Part shown: one piece after another, positions 34,767 to 44,707 of the stretch
How the letters are laid out: each line of letters opens with the position of its first letter
Position numbering within the stretch: position 1 is the stretch's first letter
Assembly (NCBI RefSeq): GCF_014058685.1
Contig: NZ_CP059055.1
Location: 558,001-622,000 of the forward strand
Source: Lactobacillus johnsonii
GTDB taxonomy: Bacteria; Bacillota; Bacilli; Lactobacillales; Lactobacillaceae
DNA length: 64,000 nt
Direction of reading: 5' to 3'
The notes under the pieces: model-generated
Seen by the model: the letters and a program-made list of their open reading frames with translations, nothing else
Told to the model about the DNA's origin: nothing
Database searches by the model: none
Made by a program: the position numbers and the translations under genes

Positions 34767-35123
34767 ATGGATGCAGAAAATCAAATTACTAAAGAAGAAA
34801 TTTCAATGACAGGTTTTTCAATTGTTGCTTATTCAGGAGATGCAAGAACTTATTTAATGGAAGCCATGGATAAGGCTAGTGAAGGAAAGATCACAGAGGC
34901 AAAAGAACTTGTTAGGAAAGCCGAAGAATCTATTAACCTAGCTCATAATGAACAAACTAAGCTCTTAAGCAAGGAAGCTGGAGGAAATGACTTAGATGTA
35001 ACCTTCATTATGGTTCATGGTCAAGATACCTTGATGACAACGATGCTTTTAAAGGACCAGATGAAGACAATTATTAACCTTTATGAACGAGTAAATAAAC
35101 TCGAAGGAAAAAATATTGAATAA
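34767..35123 (+). CDS. lacF: lactose PTS EIIA component
   Basis: Cytoplasmic phosphocarrier of the lactose/cellobiose PTS family, 118 residues, an all-helical trimer in the family. The phospho-histidine is probably His84 in MVHGQDTLMTTML. FSIVAYSGDARTYLMEAM is typical of EIIA(Lac). RBS AGGAGA. It lies 12 bp after the lacT remnant and 51 bp before lacE. Confidence 0.95.
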   Translation: MDAENQITKEEISMTGFSIVAYSGDARTYLMEAMDKASEGKITEAKELVRKAEESINLAHNEQTKLLSKEAGGNDLDVTFIMVHGQDTLMTTMLLKDQMKTIINLYERVNKLEGKNIE

Positions 35124-35174
35124 AGTAATACTGATATGAGTATTTAAAAATTTTGTGAAAGAGGAGGAAGAAAA

Positions 35175-36917
35175 ATGAATGGTTTTACCAAAACAATGGA
35201 TAAGATGAAACCAAAATTTGAAAAAATTGCTTCTAATCCATATGTTTCTGCGGTTCGTGACGGTTTTATTGCCGCGATGCCAATCATTTTGTTTTCGAGT
35301 TTGTTTACATTGATTGCCTATGTACCAAATGCGTGGGGATTTTATTGGCCAAAATCAGTCGAAAATGCACTGGTCTTACCTTACAACTATTCAATGGGAC
35401 TACTTGCCTTATATGTAACTGCAACTTGTGCAAAGAATTTAACTGATTATAAGAACTTGAAGTTGCCTAAGACAAATCAAATCAATTCAATGAATGTTAT
35501 CTTGGCTGCAGAAATCTCATTTATTATTATTGCGATTAAAGTTGGCAAAAATGGGTTAGACTTAACTTATTTAGGCACTCAAGGATTAATTGCATCATAT
35601 ATTGTTGGTTTAATTGTTCCAAATATTTATTACCAATGTGTTAAGCACAATGTAACTATTAAAATGCCAGATGTAGTACCACAAAATATTGCACAGACTT
35701 TTAAAGATATTTTTCCAATGACATTTTCAGTTACATTATTCTGGTTAGTACAAATTGTCTTGAATCAATTATTTGGGGCTAATTTATCTGAAGGTGTGGT
35801 AAAAGTTCTTTCTCCACTATTCCACGCAAGTGATACTTATGGTGGTTTAGCTTTAGTTGCTGGTGCGATGGCTTTCTTCTGGTTTGTTGGTGTACAAGGT
35901 CCTTCAATTGTTGCTCCAGCTGTAGCTGCAATTGAAACGACTAATGTAGGTTTGAACCAACAATTAGTTCATGCCGGAATACAAGCTAGTCATGCTTTAA
36001 CTATTAACGCTCAAGATTACGTTATGAATATGGGTGGTACTGGGTCAACTTTTGTAGTTCCATTTATCTTCTTACTTTTGGCGAAATCAGCTCAAAACAA
36101 GGCAGCAGGTAAGGCAGCAGTTATTCCTGGATGTTTTGGAGTTAATGAGCCTATTTTGTTTGGTGCCCCAATCATCATGAACCCAGTCTTCTTCGTTCCA
36201 TTCTTGATAACACCGATGTTCAATGTTTGTGCTTATAAATTCTTCGTTCAAGTTCTTCATATGAACGCCTTATACAACACTCTTCCTTGGACAGTACCTG
36301 CACCAATTGGTATTATCGTATCCTCTGGTTTTGCTGGCTTATCATTTGTTTATGTGATTTTGACCTTAGTTGTTGATACTTTAATTTGGCTTCCATTCTT
36401 TAAGTTTTATGACAACGATTTGTACAAGCAAGAGCAAGCTAAACTTGCTAAAGAAGAAGCTGCTGGTGTAACTACAGTTCCTACTACTGATTCAGAAGCA
36501 ACTCTTGCAGCTACTGATAAAGAAGCTAAAGATGGCATAACTAAAGACACTAACGTTATGGTTATCTGTGCCGGCGGTGGTACTTCCGGAATTTTGGCTA
36601 AAGCATTAAACAAGATGGCAAAAGAACGTAATTTACCTCTTCATGCTGCAGCTCGTGCTTATGGACAGCATATGGATATTATTAATGACATGGACTTAAT
36701 TATCTTAGCTCCACAAATGGATAGTATGAAAGGTAATTTGCAAGAAATTGCTGATCATGATGGCTCAAAATTAGTTACGACTACGGGACGTCAGTATATT
36801 GAATTAACTCAAAATTCTGATAAAGCATTTAAATTTGTAGTCGATAGCTTAGCTGGTAAAAATGATGAAAAGAAAGATGAAGATACGACAGGAAGTGTAC
36901 CAAATGCAACAATTTAA
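35175..36917 (+). CDS. lacE: lactose PTS EIICB component
   Basis: Membrane permease domain (about 1-410, ten or so spans, with GCFGVNEPILFGAPI-type signature GVNEPILFGAPIIMNP) fused to a C-terminal EIIB domain. Its phospho-cysteine is Cys465 in VICAGGGTSG. It imports lactose with phosphorylation to lactose-6-phosphate. The 580 residues are full length. RBS GAGGAGG. Its end overlaps the lacG start by 14 bp. Confidence 0.96.
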   Translation: MNGFTKTMDKMKPKFEKIASNPYVSAVRDGFIAAMPIILFSSLFTLIAYVPNAWGFYWPKSVENALVLPYNYSMGLLALYVTATCAKNLTDYKNLKLPKTNQINSMNVILAAEISFIIIAIKVGKNGLDLTYLGTQGLIASYIVGLIVPNIYYQCVKHNVTIKMPDVVPQNIAQTFKDIFPMTFSVTLFWLVQIVLNQLFGANLSEGVVKVLSPLFHASDTYGGLALVAGAMAFFWFVGVQGPSIVAPAVAAIETTNVGLNQQLVHAGIQASHALTINAQDYVMNMGGTGSTFVVPFIFLLLAKSAQNKAAGKAAVIPGCFGVNEPILFGAPIIMNPVFFVPFLITPMFNVCAYKFFVQVLHMNALYNTLPWTVPAPIGIIVSSGFAGLSFVYVILTLVVDTLIWLPFFKFYDNDLYKQEQAKLAKEEAAGVTTVPTTDSEATLAATDKEAKDGITKDTNVMVICAGGGTSGILAKALNKMAKERNLPLHAAARAYGQHMDIINDMDLIILAPQMDSMKGNLQEIADHDGSKLVTTTGRQYIELTQNSDKAFKFVVDSLAGKNDEKKDEDTTGSVPNATI

Positions 36918-38331
36918 ATTTCCAAAAGATTTTTATTTCGGTGGAGCAACTGCTGCTTACCAATGTGAAGGCGCAACTAAAGAAGATGGTAAAGGTGAAG
37001 TGATTTGGGATAAGTACTTGCGTGAACAGGGGACCATTAATCCTGATCCGGCCTGTGATTTTTATCATCGTTACCCAGAAGATTTAGATCTATGTAAAAA
37101 ATTCCATATTAATGCAATCAGAGTCTCAATTGACTGGGCAAGAATTTTCCCAGAAGGTGAAGGAAAAATGGAGCCAAGAGGCGTGGAATACTATCACAAG
37201 CTATTCAAAAAATGTCGTGAAGATGGTGTTGAACCTTTTGTAACCCTTCATCACTTTGATACTCCACAAGCTCTGCAAGATAAAGGTGGATGGTTATCAC
37301 AAGAAATGCTGGATGCATTTGTTGAATATGCTAAGTTTTGCTTTAAAGAATATGCCGATGAGGTTAGATACTGGATTACAATTAATGAACCAACTTCAAT
37401 GGCTGGTCAGCAATATGTTAGTGGAACTTTTCCTCCAGCATATAAAGATCAGTTTGATAAATGTTTTGAAGCAGAATATAACCAGAACTTAGTCCATGCA
37501 CGAATCGTTAATGCCTATAAAGAAGCTGGATATACAGGCCAAATTGGTATTGTTCATGCTCTTCAAACTGTCTACCCAGCAACTGATAGTGAAGGTGACA
37601 AGCATGCTGCCGAATTAAAAGATGTGTTGGAAAATAAGTTTTACCTCGATGGAACTTTAGCCGGTAAATATTCTAAAGAAACTCTAGCTTTAGTTAGAGA
37701 AATAATTGAAGCTAATGATCAGAAGATGATTGATATTAAGCCAGAAGATGAAAAAGTTCTCTTAAAGGCCGCTAAGCAGTTAGACTTTGTGGGAGTTAAC
37801 TATTACTTCTCGAAATTTATGAAGGAATATCATGGCGCCACAGAAATTGTTCATAATGGTACTGGTAAAAAAGGAACAGATGTCAATCGAATGAAGGGTG
37901 TTGGTGAGGAGATTCATCCAAAGGACTTGCCAGCAACTGACTGGGACTGGATTATTTATCCACAAGGGATGTATGATCAATTAAAACGTATTTATGATGA
38001 TTATCCTTTAGTTCATTCAATGTATATTACTGAAAATGGTATGGGCTATAAGGATAAGTTTGAAGGTGAAGACAAGATAGTTGATGATACACCTAGAATT
38101 AAATATTTAAGAGATCATATGGAACAAGTAGCTAAGGCAATTGAAGCTGGTATTCCAGTTGATGGTTACTTTGTCTGGTCATTACAAGATATGTTCTCTT
38201 GGACTAATGGTTATTCAAAACGATATGGCTTATTCTATGTCGATTTTAAGACCCAGAAACGTTATGCAAAAAAGAGTGCATATTGGTATAAAGAACTAGC
38301 AGAAACTAGAGAGATTCCTCCGATTGATTAA
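36904..38331 (+). CDS. lacG: 6-phospho-beta-galactosidase (GH1)
   Basis: Hydrolyses lactose-6-phosphate to glucose and galactose-6-phosphate, feeding LacAB. The GH1 acid/base is Glu162 in ITINEP and the nucleophile Glu377 in YITENGMG. The phosphate-site segment FSWTNGYSKRYGLFYVDF near the C-terminus fits LacG. I prefer ATG 36904 (AGGAAG nine bases upstream, 475 residues) over ATG 36862, which would add 14 residues absent from the family. It is coupled to lacE. Confidence 0.95.
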   Translation: MQQFKFPKDFYFGGATAAYQCEGATKEDGKGEVIWDKYLREQGTINPDPACDFYHRYPEDLDLCKKFHINAIRVSIDWARIFPEGEGKMEPRGVEYYHKLFKKCREDGVEPFVTLHHFDTPQALQDKGGWLSQEMLDAFVEYAKFCFKEYADEVRYWITINEPTSMAGQQYVSGTFPPAYKDQFDKCFEAEYNQNLVHARIVNAYKEAGYTGQIGIVHALQTVYPATDSEGDKHAAELKDVLENKFYLDGTLAGKYSKETLALVREIIEANDQKMIDIKPEDEKVLLKAAKQLDFVGVNYYFSKFMKEYHGATEIVHNGTGKKGTDVNRMKGVGEEIHPKDLPATDWDWIIYPQGMYDQLKRIYDDYPLVHSMYITENGMGYKDKFEGEDKIVDDTPRIKYLRDHMEQVAKAIEAGIPVDGYFVWSLQDMFSWTNGYSKRYGLFYVDFKTQKRYAKKSAYWYKELAETREIPPID

Positions 38332-38344
38332 GGCAAGTTAATGA

Positions 38345-38378
38345 AAAGTTACGTATTAAGTAGGTACGTAACTTTTTT
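38345..38378 (+). terminator. terminator of the lac operon
   Basis: AAAGTTACGTA / TACGTAACTTTTTT hairpin with T-run. Confidence 0.88.
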
Positions 38379-38465
38379 AGTAATAATAAATGCAAATATT
38401 TCACCTAATCAATTGAATCGACTATGCTTAAAGTGAGAGTGTATTTTCATAGAAAAGAGATAGCT

Positions 38466-39386
38466 ATGATTCAATTAGAAAAATTAGTTAAGAAGAATTT
38501 GCCTAAAGAAAAAGAAGGAAAAGTTGCTAGCTATATTCCAGCTTTAGCTGAAGTTAATCCTAAGCAACTCGGAATTGCCTTATACGATTTAGAAGATGGT
38601 GAAGTAGGTGAAGCAGGCCAAAGTGAAGTACGTTTTGCAATTGAAAGTATTTCTAAGGTAATTACCTTAATGCTTGCTATTAAAAAGATGGGCATACAAG
38701 AAGTATTTAAACATGTAGGCTCCCGTCAAACGGGCTTTGCCTTCAATTCAATTCTAAATATGGAAATTGAAAGAGCTAAGTATCCGTTGAATCCTTTTAT
38801 TAACGCTGGAGCAATTGCTACAACTTCGATGGTAGTAAGTAAGACTGGTGACGATGCATTTGAAGAAATCTTAGATTTTGCTCGTGATATTTGTAATGAC
38901 CCAGATCTTTACTTAGATCAAATAATTTATCATTCTGAAAGACGAACGGGTAATCTAGATCGGTCGTTAGCATATTATATGGAATCTAAAAACATGATGC
39001 TGGGGGATGTAGTGACTAGTCTTGATACTTACTTTAAGCAGTGTTCAATGATGGTGACTGCACGTTCTTTAGCAAATTTAGGGGCTGTTTTAGCTAATGG
39101 CGGTGTAAAACCATGGGACAACAAACGCATTATCCCTGATGAAGAAGCTCGTTGTATCAAGTCATTAATGATGACAACTGGCCTATATAATCAATCAGGC
39201 ACCTATTCACGACTAATTGGTGTACCAACGAAGAGTGGTGTTGGTGGTGGTCTTATGTCCGCTGCACCTCACAAATATGGAATTGGGATCTTTAGTCCGG
39301 CCTTAGATAAAGATGGGAACAGTATCGCAGGTTTAGATTTGTTGAGAGATATTGTTGATGGATTAGAGCTAGATATATTTGATTAA
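38466..39386 (+). CDS. glsA: glutaminase A
   Basis: Serine-dependent glutaminase with beta-lactamase fold releasing ammonia and glutamate from glutamine, often used in acid resistance. The SxxK motif is Ser61-Lys64 (ESISKVIT), with NPFINAGAIAT and GVPTKSGVGGG further on. ATG 38466 gives 306 residues, the family length; the upstream ATG at 38424 would add an atypical tail. Probable relevance: two GadC-like antiporter genes lie 4-10 kb downstream. Confidence 0.93.
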   Translation: MIQLEKLVKKNLPKEKEGKVASYIPALAEVNPKQLGIALYDLEDGEVGEAGQSEVRFAIESISKVITLMLAIKKMGIQEVFKHVGSRQTGFAFNSILNMEIERAKYPLNPFINAGAIATTSMVVSKTGDDAFEEILDFARDICNDPDLYLDQIIYHSERRTGNLDRSLAYYMESKNMMLGDVVTSLDTYFKQCSMMVTARSLANLGAVLANGGVKPWDNKRIIPDEEARCIKSLMMTTGLYNQSGTYSRLIGVPTKSGVGGGLMSAAPHKYGIGIFSPALDKDGNSIAGLDLLRDIVDGLELDIFD

Positions 39387-39412
39387 GTAAGAATTGAAAA
39401 ATTAATATTTTA

Positions 39413-39446
39413 GAAGCTAAGCATGCGGTAAGTGCTTAGCTTTTTT
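39413..39446 (+). terminator. terminator after glsA
   Basis: AAGCTAAGCA / TGCTTAGCTT with T-run. Confidence 0.9.
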
Positions 39447-39526
39447 GTTAAATTATAACGGATTGTGTTGAGCTCTTTAGATAAGTGGTAAAATAAGAAA
39501 AAACATTATTGAAAACAGGAGTAAAA

Positions 39527-40147
39527 ATGAAAAGATATTCAAAAGCGATATATTGGGGCTTACCCATTAGTTTGATTCTCGCCATTTCGATTATTTTACA
39601 CTTAGGTTGGATTAATGCCTTTGATAATTTCTTTGAAGGATTAGTTCACATTGTTCCTAATTTAAAGGGATTGATGCTAAAGATTACATTTTTAGCAGAT
39701 ACCAAGGTTGACTTGATCTGGATGGTATTAATTGCAGTAATCTTATGGTTTAGAAAACAACGTCCTCTTGCGACTAACTTAGTTTTAACAATGATTACAG
39801 GGGATGCAGTTGGTTGGGTAATTAAGCATTTGATTCAAAGAGCTCGTCCTGTACAGCACTTAGCAGTTGATGATGGATTTAGTTTTCCTAGTGGTCATAC
39901 TTTAGGTATGGGGATGATTGTTATTTGGATCATTATGGTGCTTTTACCAGTGGTATTGAAAGATAGAACTAAACGTTTTTGGATTGATTTTCTATTGATC
40001 GTTTGGCTAGTTATTGTAATGATTTCTAGAGTATATGTTTATGCTCACTATCCATCTGATGTTTGCGGTTCAGTTGCTATCGCTTTAACTTGGGTTGGAG
40101 TAATGCAATTTGTCTTTGAAAAGATTAAGCAAGTAGTAAATAAATAG
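39527..40147 (+). CDS. PAP2 family membrane phosphatase
   Basis: A 206-residue six-span protein. The three PAP2 motifs are IKHLIQRARP (KxxxxxxRP), FPSGHT (PSGH) and SRVYVYAHYPSD (SRxxxxxHxxxD). Such enzymes dephosphorylate undecaprenyl pyrophosphate or phosphatidic-acid-like lipids at the outer membrane face. ATG 39527 with RBS CAGGAG is preferred to the TTG at 39509. Confidence 0.92.
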   Translation: MKRYSKAIYWGLPISLILAISIILHLGWINAFDNFFEGLVHIVPNLKGLMLKITFLADTKVDLIWMVLIAVILWFRKQRPLATNLVLTMITGDAVGWVIKHLIQRARPVQHLAVDDGFSFPSGHTLGMGMIVIWIIMVLLPVVLKDRTKRFWIDFLLIVWLVIVMISRVYVYAHYPSDVCGSVAIALTWVGVMQFVFEKIKQVVNK

Positions 40148-40153
40148 TTAACA

Positions 40154-40186
40154 AAATAGGGTTAAGCATTATGCTTAACCCTATTT
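40154..40186. terminator. bidirectional terminator
   Basis: AAATAGGGTTAAGCAT / ATGCTTAACCCTATTT, a near-perfect palindrome between convergent genes. Confidence 0.88.
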
Positions 40187-40236
40187 GTGTGAGTAGTTTT
40201 TATGATTTTGTTTTTGATTAAGTTAATTGAACTGAT

Positions 40237-41592
40237 TTAGTCAAACAGTGTCCAAGGTTGACTTGGTCTATCATACAGATAACCTTTTTGCCAGTTCCAT
40301 TCAGGATGTTGCTTCATAAAGTCTTTGGCGTCAAATGGTTCACCATCAGCTCTGCCAAAAATGCCCCACATATTCAAGTTTTCAATATCAGTGGCATCAG
40401 CACATTTACCATCACATGAACCACCTGGGAAGAAAGGTACATTCCAAACGCCATGTGGATCGTCAGCATAGTATTGTGGATCAACATCATAGTGAGCACA
40501 AATATCACGTGAAGAAGCACATTGATAGCCCAAATATGGATCATACTTATCTGCTAAGATTCTCTTAGCAACGCCATCATCAATTGTCCCAGATACCTCT
40601 GGTAATAATTCTTCAAAGCGTGCTCTACGGGCACCAGTTTGTTGACGAGTATCATTATAGCCGTTGTCAACACACTCAAGGTTACGAATCCGTGGATTGT
40701 GACAAGCATTACAGCCATAGTAGAAACCATCAGTTGATTCTAGCAATTCTTGGTGCTTTAATCCTTGTTCAAAGCGTGCGATTTCACCAGTATTAATGTT
40801 GCAAAGAAGCCAAATGTTAGCATAACCACCGTTGTTGCCTTCATTAACCAATTTTACCCATTGATCAATATTGTTTGCATATTGAGTAGCTTTCCGAGCA
40901 CGAATAAATTCAGGCATTCCATGTACATCATAGCCAACAAAGCCAGCAATTGTTGTTTCAGTAATACCAAGACCAGCATCAGTAACGTAGAAGTCAGTCA
41001 TTGAATCAATGTAACCAGGAACGGTTTGCATCTTAAATGCGTGACCATTAGTTGGATGAACTTCTTCACAAACATTAAAGTATTGACCACTCCAGAAGTC
41101 ATCGAAACTTTCATGGGCAATAACTGGTTTACCGTCTCTTGTGGCAGATCCTGTAGCAACAAATCCGGAACAGTGAGAACCACGTGGGCCTTGAGGAGGA
41201 TTGTTAGAATAATTAGCAGCTACTTGTGGCCACCAATAGCCAGTTAGTTCCATCCAATCATTCCAGCCGATAACGTCGTCAACGCTGGTTTCAAATCCAT
41301 TAGCAGTAAAGCCATCAGCCATACCTTGCATTTCTTCCAAATATTCTTCTGGAATCTTGTCTTTGTGCATTTTAACTGCTTGATTGACAAAGAATGAATA
41401 GTCCATTCCATATAGTTCAAGTGTCATATGAGTGTAAACACGCACTGCATCCCTAAATTCATCAGTTAAAAGATAACCATGTTGGAAACCAATTTCATAA
41501 GGATCACCTTGAACTGTTAAATAATGCCAACCATTAACATCTTTTTTAGTAGCTTTTGCAACAATTTTACTTTGCGTATCTGTCAATGTCAT
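40237..41592 (-). CDS. C45 family autoproteolytic acyltransferase/hydrolase (Ntn fold)
   Basis: A 451-residue protein from ATG 41592 (AAGGTG upstream; ATG 41607 lies before this site). PYEIGFQHGYLL near the N-terminus and SHCSGFVATGSATRDGKPVIAHESFD in the middle are typical of the AAT/C45 family. Self-cleavage before Cys141 would expose the catalytic nucleophile. Known relatives hydrolyse acyl or peptide amide bonds (penicillin acyltransferase, phospholipase-B-like). No signal peptide. It is the last gene of the peptidase/permease block, suggesting an N-acyl amino acid or peptide substrate; that is inference. Confidence 0.85.
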   Translation of the reverse strand: MTLTDTQSKIVAKATKKDVNGWHYLTVQGDPYEIGFQHGYLLTDEFRDAVRVYTHMTLELYGMDYSFFVNQAVKMHKDKIPEEYLEEMQGMADGFTANGFETSVDDVIGWNDWMELTGYWWPQVAANYSNNPPQGPRGSHCSGFVATGSATRDGKPVIAHESFDDFWSGQYFNVCEEVHPTNGHAFKMQTVPGYIDSMTDFYVTDAGLGITETTIAGFVGYDVHGMPEFIRARKATQYANNIDQWVKLVNEGNNGGYANIWLLCNINTGEIARFEQGLKHQELLESTDGFYYGCNACHNPRIRNLECVDNGYNDTRQQTGARRARFEELLPEVSGTIDDGVAKRILADKYDPYLGYQCASSRDICAHYDVDPQYYADDPHGVWNVPFFPGGSCDGKCADATDIENLNMWGIFGRADGEPFDAKDFMKQHPEWNWQKGYLYDRPSQPWTLFD

Positions 41593-41625
41593 AACATTCA
41601 CCTTCATTTTTAAATCAATTAAAGA

Positions 41626-42951
41626 CTAATCAGATAACATTGCAGTCCAATATGGAAGATTGATCTCAGCTTTTTCGTAAGCTGCACGTTCGGTATCAGT
41701 CAAATACTTCTTGTTAACTACAGTGTTATAAGTGTATTGATCCATCCATGAATTGTCCATGATAAAGTAGCCTTTGTGACCAGGCTTATCACCCCATGAA
41801 TTTTGGACCTTCCATTTAGTTGGTTCATTGTCATGTAAATCAACACCACAAATTAACATAGCGTGAGTTGGCATACTTTCACGGTATTGTACACGAGTAG
41901 CCTTGTCTTTGCCTAAGCTAATACCAAATGAACGCTTCCAATCATAAACCTTTAAAGAAAGTAAGCCAGCAGGATTATTCCATTCTTGTAAGACATCACA
42001 AGCAAACCATACAGGTTCATCATCTTTTAATTGATCTATGACCATACGTCTCATATCATGCATTGGAACATTTAAGTAGCGAATATTTTTACCACCGACT
42101 ACGTTATTGCATAGTTCAATACCATATGTTTGGTTGTACTTATAGCCACCACCAGGTAAGTTCATTAGTTCAACATAGTCATCTAAGTTAATATCTGCAA
42201 ACTTCTTGTAAAATTCTAATGGTGTAACTTCACCAGTAGTATGATACTTCTTATTCTTATCACGATATTCATAAGTGAATTTTTCTGGAGGAGTACCAAA
42301 GCAGATACTTAAGACACGATAGTTTTCTTGGTTTAGTTGACGAATAACGCTTTTAATCTTTGTATCGGAAGCATTGTTGTTAACTAAATCACGTAATTTC
42401 ATAGCATCTTTGTCTAATTTTCTGTTGTACATCCGATTAATTTCGGTAGTATTCCAGGCTGGCTTTGTTTCAGGCATTAATTCGTTTGGAACTAGACCAT
42501 ATTTTTCAATTAAGTTGGTCAATAGTGGCCAATCACCACCATCTTCTTGAGGAGTGGCGAGAAGGAACATAACTTCACGGTCGGATAGGGGCTTAGCAGC
42601 AGTTTTTACAATATTGTTGTAGAAGTAATTACCACGTTCCAACTTATCGTAGAAGAATAGGTAGTCTGGAGATAGTTCCATATCTTTTAAATTATGTTTC
42701 TTTTCAATTAAGAAACGAACAAAGTTTAAACCACTAAACATCCAGCAACGGCCAGAATGTTTTTGATTCATTACTTTATTTGAATCAACATCAATTGAAA
42801 AGTTAAAACTACTATTTTCAATTGCGCGTTCGTTAGTAATGGCTTTTTTAATACCATTTTTCATAACCGCATTTTGAGTAATACGTAATCTTTGAGTATC
42901 AAGAAAGTCTGATCTGATTGTTTTCAAATCAGTAGGGTTAATTTCAGACAT
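41626..42951 (-). CDS. pepC: aminopeptidase C (C1B), copy 1
   Basis: Cytoplasmic bleomycin-hydrolase-type cysteine aminopeptidase, 441 residues. The triad is Cys69 (QKHSGRCW), His363 (PTHAMLI) and Asn384 (VQNSWGD). The family forms hexamers with a C-terminal tail entering the active site. Downstream of a GadC-like permease by 26 bp; the same pair is repeated 4.5 kb away. Spacing to the C45 gene is 33 bp, so they are probably cotranscribed. Confidence 0.95.
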   Translation of the reverse strand: MSEINPTDLKTIRSDFLDTQRLRITQNAVMKNGIKKAITNERAIENSSFNFSIDVDSNKVMNQKHSGRCWMFSGLNFVRFLIEKKHNLKDMELSPDYLFFYDKLERGNYFYNNIVKTAAKPLSDREVMFLLATPQEDGGDWPLLTNLIEKYGLVPNELMPETKPAWNTTEINRMYNRKLDKDAMKLRDLVNNNASDTKIKSVIRQLNQENYRVLSICFGTPPEKFTYEYRDKNKKYHTTGEVTPLEFYKKFADINLDDYVELMNLPGGGYKYNQTYGIELCNNVVGGKNIRYLNVPMHDMRRMVIDQLKDDEPVWFACDVLQEWNNPAGLLSLKVYDWKRSFGISLGKDKATRVQYRESMPTHAMLICGVDLHDNEPTKWKVQNSWGDKPGHKGYFIMDNSWMDQYTYNTVVNKKYLTDTERAAYEKAEINLPYWTAMLSD

Positions 42952-42977
42952 AATACAATCTCTTTTCTAATATAAAA

Positions 42978-44639
42978 CTAATTGTCGGCATCCGGTGGGG
43001 TAAGCTTATTGTCTTCAGCAGCCTTAAAGACGGAACTTGAAACTTGTTCATCTGGGCTGTAGTGACGCTTAATTGGCATACCCATTGGGTTTTGATCCTT
43101 AGACATAATTTCAGTAGGGACATTTGAAGAAACTTTTCCTGGTTTATTTAATCCCTCAATTTCCCAAGTAAATGGAGCGAATTTGTTGCGTGGATCAACC
43201 CATTCAGGGTGCTTCTTTGACATGATAAAGCAGATAGCCAAGATTACTGCAACGAGGATACAGATAATTACCACATAAGTTACAGGTGAACCAACTTCTG
43301 ACTTAACTTGTGCTGGTGGGTAAATGGCTAATACAATGCCGAATACACTGGAAATTAAGCCGATACCAGCTACAATCCAAGCACCAACTTTACCACCAGG
43401 CACTTTAAATGGACGTGGACGGTTAGGTTGGTCGTATCTTAATCTCAAGAATGTGATGAACATTAAGATGTAGTAGAACATGTAAAGAATGGTAATAGTC
43501 TGAGTTAAAAGAATAACAAAGCCTTCGACGTTTGGAATTAATTTAACTAGATAGGCAATAATTGTCATACCTGCAATTTGTGTGTACATTAAGTGAGCAG
43601 GCATGTGGTGCTTGTTCTTTTCCTGGAACCATTTTGGTAAGAAGCCACTACCACCAGCTTGTCCAAGCATGAATGATGGACCAGCCATATTGGTAATAAC
43701 ATTAGCCAAAACGTTACATAATCCAGCCCAAACAAGAACCATATATAACCAAGGCATTCCGATCGTAGCACCTAATTCTCTGAAGACAGTGTTCAAAGAA
43801 TAGATAACATTTAATTGGTTTTCTGGTACGACCATCGCAATAATCACAGTACCAACAACGAATATCAAGAAAACTAAAATAATAGTAATAAAAGTAGCTT
43901 TGGTGAAGTCTTTTTCAGGGTGCTTCAACTGCTTAATGTGAGCGGCATTAGTATCAATACCGGTATATGAGAAGAAGACCCCAGCAGCTAACGCTAAGGT
44001 ACTCATTCCGTTCCACTTAGGAATTAAGCCTTTAGGAGTCATTGGAATAGCAGGAGTGTGGCCCTGACATAACCAAACGATAGCCAAAATAATCATGATA
44101 GCTAAGGGAATAAAAGTACCAATTAAAACACCATATTTTGCGACATTACTAAAAGCTTTAACACCTTTAGTAGCAATAAATGTTAGGATCCAATATAAAA
44201 TTATGAATCCAGTCATGATTAACACTTCGTGTTGTGGGTGTTGTGCAAATTGAACAGCCTTATCATACATTGGTGTATAGAACATGATCGTAGCAGCATA
44301 GCTTGGCTTCCCCATACCAAAACTAATCATGGTTTGAAACCAAAGTATCAATAGACAAGTTAAAGCCCAGCCTTTACCAAGGCCTTCACCAACCCATCGA
44401 AAGATACCACCACGGTTGCTCCAACCAGATGCTAATTCAGCAGCTACTAAAGCCGTAGGAATGAAGAAGCAAATGGCACCAATGGCAAAATAAGTAACAG
44501 CAGACAAGCCGTAGAAGGCTTGCTGAACGTCATTACCAATACCAGCGATAATGGAGACGTTCATAAGTGTTAATGCAAGGATAGAAATATAAATCTGTTT
44601 GACAGATTTTTTTTCTTTTTCCTTTGCATCTTCCATCAT
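42978..44639 (-). CDS. APC superfamily amino acid antiporter, GadC-like, copy 1
   Basis: A 553-residue permease with 12 predicted spans and a long cytoplasmic tail. It has the glutamate:GABA antiporter family pattern (AELASGWSNRGGIFRWVGEGLG, FFSYTGIDTNAAHIKQLKHPEKDF). I took ATG 44639: GGAG lies nine bases upstream, while ATG 44648 touches it. No glutamate decarboxylase is present in the window, so the exchange pair may be other amino acids. About 80 percent similar by eye to the copy at 47525. Confidence 0.88.
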   Translation of the reverse strand: MMEDAKEKEKKSVKQIYISILALTLMNVSIIAGIGNDVQQAFYGLSAVTYFAIGAICFFIPTALVAAELASGWSNRGGIFRWVGEGLGKGWALTCLLILWFQTMISFGMGKPSYAATIMFYTPMYDKAVQFAQHPQHEVLIMTGFIILYWILTFIATKGVKAFSNVAKYGVLIGTFIPLAIMIILAIVWLCQGHTPAIPMTPKGLIPKWNGMSTLALAAGVFFSYTGIDTNAAHIKQLKHPEKDFTKATFITIILVFLIFVVGTVIIAMVVPENQLNVIYSLNTVFRELGATIGMPWLYMVLVWAGLCNVLANVITNMAGPSFMLGQAGGSGFLPKWFQEKNKHHMPAHLMYTQIAGMTIIAYLVKLIPNVEGFVILLTQTITILYMFYYILMFITFLRLRYDQPNRPRPFKVPGGKVGAWIVAGIGLISSVFGIVLAIYPPAQVKSEVGSPVTYVVIICILVAVILAICFIMSKKHPEWVDPRNKFAPFTWEIEGLNKPGKVSSNVPTEIMSKDQNPMGMPIKRHYSPDEQVSSSVFKAAEDNKLTPPDADN

Positions 44640-44707
44640 TGTTATCATCTCCTAAATAACATACGTTAAAGAAAAAGCCAGGTGAGAATCACCTAGCTTT
44701 TCTTTGA

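Noticed and set aside
36862-36903. Upstream ATG for lacG
   Set aside because: It would add 14 residues (MMKRKMKIRQEVYQ) absent from GH1 enzymes and lies deeper in lacE; ATG 36904 has an AGGAAG site.
44640-44648. First ATG of the copy 1 GadC-like permease
   Set aside because: It directly adjoins the GGAG ribosome site; the next ATG at 44639 has correct spacing.
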